From JAEMQF01 sp963791595 (GTDB lineage Bacteria; Pseudomonadota; Gammaproteobacteria; Burkholderiales; Burkholderiaceae_C): a stretch of 64,000 nucleotides of DNA. Below, in pieces: positions 58,217 through 64,000 of the stretch. Each line of letters starts with the position of its first letter. Within the stretch, counting starts at the first letter, position 1. A program made the translations under genes and the position numbers. The stretch lies in the NCBI GenBank assembly GCA_963791595.1, contig CAWBTF010000034.1:186001-250000 (forward strand), in the 5' to 3' direction. The notes under the pieces were generated by a model, which was given only the letters and a program-made list of their open reading frames with translations, searched no databases and was not told where the DNA came from.

Positions 58217-59530
58217 ATGCGAACAAGCTTGGCTGCGGTTTCTTCAGTCGTTCTGGCGGCGGCGCTGTGCGCGCCCGCGCAGGCCCAGGTCGAAGTGCAA
58301 TGGTGGCATTCGATGGGCGGGGCTTTGGGCGAATGGGTCAACGACCTGGCGAAGGAATTCAACGCGAGCCAGACGGCGTACAAAGTGATGCCCACGTTCA
58401 AGGGCACGTACGACGAGTCGATGACGGCGGCGATCGCCGCGTTTCGCTCCGGCAACGCGCCGCACATCCTGCAGGTGTTCGAAGTGGGCACCGCGACGAT
58501 GATGGCGAGCAAGGGCGCGATCGTCCCGGTGACGAAGGTGATGGCCGATGGCGGGCAGAGGTTCGACCCGAAGGCTTACGTTCCGGCAGTGGCGGGCTAC
58601 TACACGGCGCCCAACGGCCAGATGCTGAGCTTTCCGTTCAACAGCTCGACGCCGGTGTTCCACTACAACAAGGATGCGTTCAAGGCCGCCGGGATCGACG
58701 CCGAGCAACCGCCCAAGACCTGGCCCGAAGTGGCGCTGGCCGCGGCCAAGCTCAAGGCCTCCGGCCACAAGTGCCCGTTCACGTCGAGCTGGGGCAGCTG
58801 GACGCAGCTGGAGAGCTTCTCCGCCTGGCACAACACGCTGTTCGCGACCAAGAACAACGGCTTCGGCGGGCTGGACACGCGCCTCGCGTTCAATACGCCG
58901 CTGCACGTGCGCCACATCGAGAACCTGGCGAACATGTCCAAGCAGGGCCTGTTCGTCTACAAGGGCCGCGGCAACGCGGCGGACGCCACGTTCGTCTCGG
59001 GCGAGTGCGCGATGACCACGGGCTCGTCGGCGCTGTACGGCAACATCAAGCGCAACGCCAAGTTCGCCGCCGGCATCTCGACGCTGCCCTACTACCCCGA
59101 CGTGCAAGGCGCGCCGCAGAACACGGTGATCGGCGGCGCGAGCCTGTGGGTGATGTCGGGCAAGAAGCCTGACGACTACAAAGGCGTCGCCGCCTTCTTC
59201 GCGCACCTGTCCAAGACCGACGTCGCCGCGGCCAGCCACCAGCGCACCGGCTACCTGCCCGTGACCTTGGCGTCGTTCGATGCCACCGACAAGAGCGGCT
59301 TCTACAAGCAGAACCCGGGCACCGACGTGTCGGTGACGCAGATGATCCGCAAGACGACGGAAAAGTCGCGCGGCATTCGTCTGGGCAACTTCGTGCAGAT
59401 CCGCACCATCATCGACGAGGAGTTGGAGAACGTGTGGAGCGGCAAGAAGACGGCGAGTGAGGGGCTGGACGCCGCGGTGAAGCGTGGCAATGAGCAGCTG
59501 GAGCGGTTTGAGAAAGCGAACAAGTCCTGA
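58217..59530 (+). CDS. ugpB: Glycerol-3-phosphate ABC transporter substrate-binding protein
   Basis: A signal peptide (MRTSLAAVSSVVLAAALCAP, AQAQ cleavage) precedes VEVQWWHSMGGALGEWVNDL, the hallmark start of mature UgpB, then AFRSGNAPHILQVFEVGTAT and FNSSTPVFHYNKDAFKAAG. 437 residues is the normal length. It binds sn-glycerol-3-phosphate or its diesters in the periplasm. CGGAGG precedes the ATG by eight bases. A single CTGTCAC at 58154, a Pho-box half-site, is the only hint of phosphate control. First gene of the ugp operon. Confidence 0.96.
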   Translation: MRTSLAAVSSVVLAAALCAPAQAQVEVQWWHSMGGALGEWVNDLAKEFNASQTAYKVMPTFKGTYDESMTAAIAAFRSGNAPHILQVFEVGTATMMASKGAIVPVTKVMADGGQRFDPKAYVPAVAGYYTAPNGQMLSFPFNSSTPVFHYNKDAFKAAGIDAEQPPKTWPEVALAAAKLKASGHKCPFTSSWGSWTQLESFSAWHNTLFATKNNGFGGLDTRLAFNTPLHVRHIENLANMSKQGLFVYKGRGNAADATFVSGECAMTTGSSALYGNIKRNAKFAAGISTLPYYPDVQGAPQNTVIGGASLWVMSGKKPDDYKGVAAFFAHLSKTDVAAASHQRTGYLPVTLASFDATDKSGFYKQNPGTDVSVTQMIRKTTEKSRGIRLGNFVQIRTIIDEELENVWSGKKTASEGLDAAVKRGNEQLERFEKANKS

Positions 59531-59641
59531 AGGCTTTGTTCGCTTCGGCCGTCATGACCGCGCCCCTGCCCGCCCTTCTCCGCGCCACGCGGGGAGGGGC
59601 TGGCGCGCATACTGCGCGGTGAGTCAATAGGGAACAAACCC

Positions 59642-59857
59642 ATGCAAGCACGAAGCTATACCGCGGTCATCAAGGAGGACGACGGTTCCTGGATCGGCTG
59701 GATTGCCGAAGTCCCGGGGGTCAACTGCCAGGAGGCATCGCGCGACGAGTTGATCGAGACCTTGCGTGTCACCTTGGCCGAGGCGATTGAATTCAACCGC
59801 GCCGAAGCGCTCGGGGCCGCGGGCAAGGGCTATGAAGAGCTGCCGATTGCCGTATGA
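59642..59857 (+). CDS. hicB: HicB-type antitoxin
   Basis: A 71-residue protein with the partial RNase-H fold typical of HicB: YTAVIKEDDGSWIGWIAEVP, GVNCQEASRDELIETLRVTL and FNRAEALGAA. It ends in ATGA shared with hicA. HicB neutralises HicA. The antitoxin-first order is less common than hicA-hicB but well known. The pair is wedged between ugpB and ugpA. Confidence 0.9.
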   Translation: MQARSYTAVIKEDDGSWIGWIAEVPGVNCQEASRDELIETLRVTLAEAIEFNRAEALGAAGKGYEELPIAV

Positions 59858-60048
59858 AACGACGCGATCTGCTCGCGCATCTCACGGCACAAGGTTGCAC
59901 TCTGTTGCGTGAAGGCGCCAGGCACTCTTGGTGGCACAGCCCGAACACGGGCAAGCGCTCCGCGGTTCCCCGCCATACGGAGGTCAACAACCATCTTGCA
60001 CGCAAGATTTGCCGTGACCTCGGTGTCGACGAGCCCGAGCGGTTCTGA
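59854..60048 (+). CDS. hicA: HicA-type mRNA interferase toxin
   Basis: A 64-residue dsRBD-like protein: MKRRDLLAHLTAQGCTLLRE, GARHSWWHSPNTGKRSAVPR with the catalytic His, and TEVNNHLARKICRDLGV. The start overlaps the hicB stop by four bases. It would cleave mRNA when unbound. It ends 21 bases before ugpA, so read-through from ugpB is likely. Confidence 0.92.
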   Translation: MKRRDLLAHLTAQGCTLLREGARHSWWHSPNTGKRSAVPRHTEVNNHLARKICRDLGVDEPERF

Positions 60049-60069
60049 TCGACCGTTGCCTCCCCGATC

Positions 60070-60957
60070 ATGGCCGTCGAAAAGCGCGTCCTCTTCAAGA
60101 GCTGGTGGCTGCCCTGGGCGCTGATCGCGCCGCAGATGGCGGTCATCCTGGTGTTTTTCTTCTGGCCGGCGGGCCAGGCGCTGTACCAGAGCGTGCTGCA
60201 GCAAGACGCATTCGGAACGTCGGTTGAATTCGTCGGTTGGCAGAATTTCGAGCGGCTCTGGGCCGACGAAACCTATCTCGCGTCGTTCAAGACGACCGCG
60301 GTGTTTTCGATTCTGGTCGCGGTGAGCGGCCTGTCGATCGCGCTGCTGCTCGCGGTGATGGCCGACCGTGTGGTGCGCGGCGCCACGATCTACAAGACGC
60401 TGCTGATCTGGCCCTACGCGGTGGCGCCGGCGGTGGCCGGCGTGTTGTGGCTGTTCATGTTCGCGCCGTCGGTGGGCATCGTCAGCTACGTGCTGCGTTC
60501 CCTGGGGTTCGAATGGAACCATCTGCTCAACGGCAATCACGCGATGGCGCTGATCGTGATGGCCGCGGTGTGGAAGCAGATTTCCTACAACTTCCTGTTC
60601 TTCCTCGCGGGCTTGCAGTCGATCCCGAAGAGCCTGATCGAAGCCGCCGCGATCGACGGCGCGCGCCCATGGCGGCGCTTCTGGACCATCGTGTTCCCGC
60701 TGCTCTCGCCCACGACCTTTTTCCTGCTCGTCATCAACATCGTCTACGCGTTCTTCGACACCTTCGCGATCGTCGACGCCGCCACCAACGGCGGCCCGGG
60801 CAAGGACACCGCGATCCTCGTCTACAAGGTCTATTACGACGGCTTCAAGGCACTCGACATGGGCGGCTCGGCGGCGCAATCGGTGGTGTTGATGATCATC
60901 GTGATTGCTTTGACTGTTGTGCAGTTCAGGTACGTTGAGAAGAAAGTGCAGTACTGA
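60070..60957 (+). CDS. ugpA: Glycerol-3-phosphate ABC transporter permease
   Basis: A 295-residue permease with six hydrophobic segments: WWLPWALIAPQMAVILVFFF at the start, LLIWPYAVAPAVAGVLWLFM, and the EAA loop LIEAAAIDGARPWRRFWTIV, which contacts the ATPase. It pairs with UgpE to form the channel. Frame intact. Confidence 0.95.
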   Translation: MAVEKRVLFKSWWLPWALIAPQMAVILVFFFWPAGQALYQSVLQQDAFGTSVEFVGWQNFERLWADETYLASFKTTAVFSILVAVSGLSIALLLAVMADRVVRGATIYKTLLIWPYAVAPAVAGVLWLFMFAPSVGIVSYVLRSLGFEWNHLLNGNHAMALIVMAAVWKQISYNFLFFLAGLQSIPKSLIEAAAIDGARPWRRFWTIVFPLLSPTTFFLLVINIVYAFFDTFAIVDAATNGGPGKDTAILVYKVYYDGFKALDMGGSAAQSVVLMIIVIALTVVQFRYVEKKVQY

Positions 60958-61009
60958 TGCAAGCCCTTCGAACACGGCGCCACCCCCACCCGGACCTTTG
61001 TCTGACGTC

Positions 61010-61078
61010 ATCCCGGCGCACGCCGGGATCCAGTGCTGCCCGCCAACGGTGGATCCCGGCGTGCGCCGGGACGACGAC
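61010..61078. repeat. CCGGCG-type inverted repeat pair between ugpA and ugpE
   Basis: Two facing units (CATCCCGGCGCACGCCGGGA and GGATCCCGGCGTGCGCCGGG) form a larger dyad in the 140-base gap inside the ugp operon. Confidence 0.92.
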
Positions 61079-61101
61079 TTCAATGCGGTGGAGCATCTGA
61101 A

Positions 61102-61959
61102 ATGGTAGAACGCGACAAAGTAGGCCGAGCCCTGTCCCACACGATCCTGCTGCTCGGCGTGCTCATCATCGCGTTCCCGGTTTACGTGACGCTGATCGCT
61201 TCCACCCAGACCTCGCAGCAAATCGTGCAGCAGGTGCCGATGTCGATGGCGCCCGGCGGCCACATGATGGAGACGTATTGGGTGGCGCTCTTCGGCGGCG
61301 AGACGAGCTACGGCAGCAAGGTCGCGCCGGTCGCGCCGATGCTGTGGATCAGCCTGAAGATGGCGCTCATCATCGCGATCGGCAAGATCGCGATCTCGCT
61401 GCTCTCGGCGTTCGCGTTCGTCTACTTCCGCTTCCCGGGCCGCAGCCTCTGCTTCTGGATGGTCTTCATCACGCTGATGCTGCCGGTGGAGGTGCGCATC
61501 GGGCCGACCTACGAAGTGGTGGCTAACCTGCACATGCTCAACAGCACCGCGGGGCTGACGGTGCCGCTGGTCGCATCGGCCACCGCGACCTTCCTGTTCC
61601 GGCAATTCTTTCTCACCGTTCCCGACGAACTGGTGGAAGCCGCGCGCATCGACGGCGCCGGGCCGATGCGCTTCTTCAAGGATGTGCTCGTGCCGCTGTC
61701 GATGACGAGTGTGGCGGCGCTGTTCGTCATCCAGTTCATCTACGGCTGGAACCAGTACCTGTGGCCGCTGCTCGTGACCACCGACGAGAGCATGTACCCG
61801 ATCGTGATGGGCATCAAGCGCATGTTCGCCGGCGGCGACGCGGCCAACGAATGGAACGTCATCATGGCCACCGCGATCCTGGCGATGCTGCCGCCCGCGT
61901 TCGTGGTGCTGCTGATGCAGAGGTGGTTCGTCAAGGGCCTGGTCGACAGCGAAAAATAA
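61102..61959 (+). CDS. ugpE: Glycerol-3-phosphate ABC transporter permease
   Basis: A 285-residue permease: MVERDKVGRALSHTILLLGV, FPVYVTLIASTQTSQQIVQQ, MLPVEVRIGPTYEVVANLHM, and the EAA loop VEAARIDGAGPMRFFKDVLV. ATG 61102 fits; the open frame upstream is translated repeat. Partner of UgpA. Frame intact. Confidence 0.95.
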   Translation: MVERDKVGRALSHTILLLGVLIIAFPVYVTLIASTQTSQQIVQQVPMSMAPGGHMMETYWVALFGGETSYGSKVAPVAPMLWISLKMALIIAIGKIAISLLSAFAFVYFRFPGRSLCFWMVFITLMLPVEVRIGPTYEVVANLHMLNSTAGLTVPLVASATATFLFRQFFLTVPDELVEAARIDGAGPMRFFKDVLVPLSMTSVAALFVIQFIYGWNQYLWPLLVTTDESMYPIVMGIKRMFAGGDAANEWNVIMATAILAMLPPAFVVLLMQRWFVKGLVDSEK

Positions 61960-61979
61960 GAAGCACGAAAGGCACGAAG

Positions 61980-63065
61980 ATGGGCGCGATATCGCTTCGC
62001 AATGTGGTCAAACGCTACGGCACGGGATTGAGGGCGAACCCCGTCATCCACGGTGTGAGCGCCGAGATCGCCGACGGCGAGTTCATCGTCATCGTCGGGC
62101 CTTCGGGCTGCGGCAAGAGCACGCTGCTGCGCATGGTGGCGGGGCTGGAAGAGATTTCCGGCGGCGAGATCGCGATCGCGGGAAGAGTGGTGAACGACAT
62201 CGAGCCTTCCGAGCGCGACATCGCGATGGTGTTCCAGAACTACGCGCTCTACCCGCACATGAGCGTGTTCGACAACATGGCGTACGGCTTGAAGATCGCC
62301 AAGGTGCCGCTGGCCGAGATCAAGACGCGCGTCGACAAGGCGGCGAAGATTCTGGAGATCGGCCCGTTCCTGCAACGCAAGCCGCGCGAGCTGTCGGGCG
62401 GGCAGCGCCAGCGCGTCGCGATGGGCCGCGCGATCGTGCGCCAGCCGCAGGTGTTTCTGTTCGACGAGCCGCTGTCCAACCTGGATGCGAAGCTGCGCGC
62501 GCAGACGCGGCTGGAGATTCAGAAACTGCACGCCGAACTGGGCGTGACGTCGCTGTTCGTCACGCACGACCAGGTGGAAGCGATGACGCTCGCGCAGCGC
62601 ATGATCGTGATGAACGCCGGGCGCATGGAGCAGATCGGCACGCCCGAGCAGGTGTACGCGAAGCCGGCGACGACCTTCGTCGCGGGCTTCATCGGCTCGC
62701 CGCCGATGAACCTGATCTCGGGCCGCGCCGAGGGTTCGCGGTTTCACACCGGTGGCCAGGTGCTGGCGCTGCCGCGGCCGGCGCCGCGCTCGGGCGAGTT
62801 GCTGCTCGGCTTGCGGCCTGAACATTGCGAGCTGCTGGACGGCGCGGCGTCGAGCGCCGGCGTGGGCTGGCAGTTGCGCATCGACGTCGTCGAGATGCTC
62901 GGCGCCGAGCGGCTGGTGTACGGCAAGCTGGGCGACGCACTCTTCACCGCGCGCATCGAGGGAACCCGCGTTCCGCCGGCAGTGGGCAGCACGGCGTCGC
63001 TGCACGCGTCGCCCGAGCACCTGCATTGGTTCGACCCGGCGACGCAGCAGCGCCTGAACGGATGA
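61980..63065 (+). CDS. ugpC: Glycerol-3-phosphate ABC transporter ATPase
   Basis: A 361-residue MalK-type ATPase: Walker A VGPSGCGKSTLLRMVAGLEE, Q-loop FQNYALYPHMSVFDNMAYGL, signature LSGGQRQRVAMGRAIVRQ, Walker B VFLFDEPLSNLDAKLR and the switch H in FVTHDQVEAMTLAQRM. The C-terminal TOBE part has LLLGLRPEHCELL. Its stop overlaps the ugpQ start (ATGA). Confidence 0.97.
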   Translation: MGAISLRNVVKRYGTGLRANPVIHGVSAEIADGEFIVIVGPSGCGKSTLLRMVAGLEEISGGEIAIAGRVVNDIEPSERDIAMVFQNYALYPHMSVFDNMAYGLKIAKVPLAEIKTRVDKAAKILEIGPFLQRKPRELSGGQRQRVAMGRAIVRQPQVFLFDEPLSNLDAKLRAQTRLEIQKLHAELGVTSLFVTHDQVEAMTLAQRMIVMNAGRMEQIGTPEQVYAKPATTFVAGFIGSPPMNLISGRAEGSRFHTGGQVLALPRPAPRSGELLLGLRPEHCELLDGAASSAGVGWQLRIDVVEMLGAERLVYGKLGDALFTARIEGTRVPPAVGSTASLHASPEHLHWFDPATQQRLNG

Positions 63066-63814
63066 ACGCCTGGCCCTACCCGCTGTGGATTGCGCACCGC
63101 GGCGCCGGCAAGCTGGCGCCGGAGAACACGCTCGCGGCGTTTCGGGTCGGCGCGTCGCATGGCTACCGCGCTTTCGAATGCGACGTGAAGCTGAGCAGCG
63201 ACGGCGTGCCGTTCCTGCTGCACGACGACACGCTGGAGCGCACCACGCCCGCCGGCGGCATGGCAGGGCAGCGCGCCTGGGCCGAGCTGGCACGCCTGGA
63301 CGCCGGTGCCTGGCACAGCCGCGGCTTCGCCGGCGAGCCGCTGCCGAGCTTCGAGGCGATTGCGCGCTATTGCCTGGCGAACGCACTTGCGCTGAACATC
63401 GAGATCAAGCCGACACCGGGCGTTGAAGAAGACACCGGCCGCGTGGTCGCTGCGGAAGCGGCGCGGCTGTGGGCCGGGCAGGCCGTGCCGCCGCTGCTCA
63501 GTTCATTTCGGCCGGAAGCGCTGAAGGGCGCGCAGGCCGGCGCCGCGCAACTGCCGCGCGCGCTGTTGCTCGATACGCTGTGGTCGGGTTGGTTCGATGT
63601 GGCACGCACGCTCGGCTGCGTGGCCGTCGTCACGAACCACCGGCTGATGGACGCCGCGCTGATCGCCCAACTGCACGCCGCGAACCTGCGCGCGCTGGTC
63701 TACACCGTGAACGAGCCCGCCGACGCGCAGCGCCTGCTGGCACTGCACATCGACGGCATCATCACCGACGCGGTGGATCGCTTCGCGCCGGCGAGCGACT
63801 CGGGTCGTCCTTAG
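63062..63814 (+). CDS. ugpQ: Glycerophosphodiester phosphodiesterase
   Basis: A 250-residue GDPD enzyme: WIAHRGAGKLAPENTLAAFR with the catalytic His-Arg, YRAFECDVKLSSDGVPFLLH with the metal-binding Glu and Asp and second His, LNIEIKPTPG and LVYTVNEPADAQRLLAL. It hydrolyses glycerophosphodiesters to glycerol-3-phosphate and an alcohol in the cytoplasm. It overlaps ugpC by four bases and ends the operon. Confidence 0.96.
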   Translation: MNAWPYPLWIAHRGAGKLAPENTLAAFRVGASHGYRAFECDVKLSSDGVPFLLHDDTLERTTPAGGMAGQRAWAELARLDAGAWHSRGFAGEPLPSFEAIARYCLANALALNIEIKPTPGVEEDTGRVVAAEAARLWAGQAVPPLLSSFRPEALKGAQAGAAQLPRALLLDTLWSGWFDVARTLGCVAVVTNHRLMDAALIAQLHAANLRALVYTVNEPADAQRLLALHIDGIITDAVDRFAPASDSGRP

Positions 63815-63828
63815 CACCCGGTAGGAGT

Positions 63829-63911
63829 GTCATCCCGGCGTACGCCGGGATCCACTCTTGTCAAGGCCTCGACTTCGCACAGTGGATCCCGGCGTCCGCC
63901 GGGATGACAAG
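63829..63911. repeat. CCGGCG-type inverted repeat pair after ugpQ
   Basis: Two facing units (GTCATCCCGGCGTACGCCGG and GGATCCCGGCGTCCGCCGGG) about 45 bases apart close the ugp operon; they may also act as a transcript-end structure. Confidence 0.9.
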
Positions 63912-64000
63912 CTAAGTCGGATCCATCGCCGCCGCAGGCCGCACCATCGCCTCGGCGCCGATCCAGTCTTGCACCGGCTCGGGCTCGGGCAGCTTGCGCA
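63912..64000 (-). CDS. Possible C-terminus of a leftward gene (partial)
   Basis: On the minus strand a frame open from the window edge ends at TAG 63914-63912 after RKLPEPEPVQDWIGAEAMVR and PAAAMDPT. It looks like coding sequence but is too short to identify. Confidence 0.35.
   Translation of the reverse strand, partial: RKLPEPEPVQDWIGAEAMVRPAAAMDPT

Overview
This is a GC-rich stretch of a betaproteobacterial chromosome, most likely from the Burkholderiales (Rubrivivax/Leptothrix/Comamonadaceae type). The evidence is the EpsD-EpsE-EpsF-EpsG-exosortase B exopolysaccharide block, PEP-CTERM exported proteins, a large DUF3683-type FAD/Fe-S oxidoreductase, ubiE next to a DUF971 gene, and a ugpBAECQ operon. 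Assignment is from protein families only; no rRNA or tRNA gene is present.

Layout. 0-3 kb: a partial exported protein, a DUF218 (ElyC/SanA/YdcF-like) membrane protein with a decayed partial duplicate, and a PEP-CTERM protein. 3-4.1 kb: dead IS256-type transposase. 4.2-5.4 kb: WecG/TagA glycosyltransferase fused to a STAS domain. 5.4-13.1 kb: GT2 glycosyltransferase translationally coupled to a large type I polyketide synthase (KS-AT-KR-DH-ACP-TE). 13.6-23.1 kb: what looks like a D-arabinofuranose donor and transfer module: GT-C protein, flippase-like protein, DprE1-like oxidase, DprE2-like reductase, GT87 transferase and an HAD-UbiA fusion, interrupted by a deleted IS5-type element. 23.2-26.1 kb: SGNH-hydrolase-like lipoprotein, then an AT-rich FkbM methyltransferase gene bounded by two attC-like structures, suggesting an orphan integron cassette. 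26.2-30.5 kb: one IS21 element inserted inside another. 30.8-49.5 kb: the main exopolysaccharide/exosortase region (beta-helix lipoprotein, EpsI, phosphoethanolamine transferase, methyltransferases, glycosyltransferases, flippase, polymerase/ligase, XrtB, EpsG, EpsF, EpsE, EpsD). 49.6-64 kb: core genome (ribbon-helix-helix protein, VapBC, ubiE, DUF971, FAD/Fe-S oxidoreductase, ugp operon with an embedded HicBA module), peppered with short inverted CCGGCG...CGCCGG repeats that are essentially absent from the first 47 kb.

How it fits together. The first 50 kb is a cell-surface polysaccharide island. Wzz/BY-kinase (EpsF/EpsG), Wza (EpsE), Wzx-like flippase and Wzy-like ligase give a polymerisation and export route; XrtB and EpsI process PEP-CTERM proteins made from the same island; glycosyltransferases and methyltransferases decorate the glycan. 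The arabinose module would supply polyprenyl-phosphoryl-D-arabinose, as in mycobacteria, and the polyketide synthase may supply a lipid or acyl group. These links are inferences from gene content.

Quality caveat. Roughly half of the genes carry one or more single-base frameshifts, including adjacent, otherwise conserved eps genes. They cluster strongly (polyketide KS domain 12.1-12.95 kb; IS21 istA 27.7-28.8 kb), and in those two places all are single-base insertions. I treat most as sequence or assembly error rather than pseudogenisation, and give each such gene as one feature with the frameshift noted.
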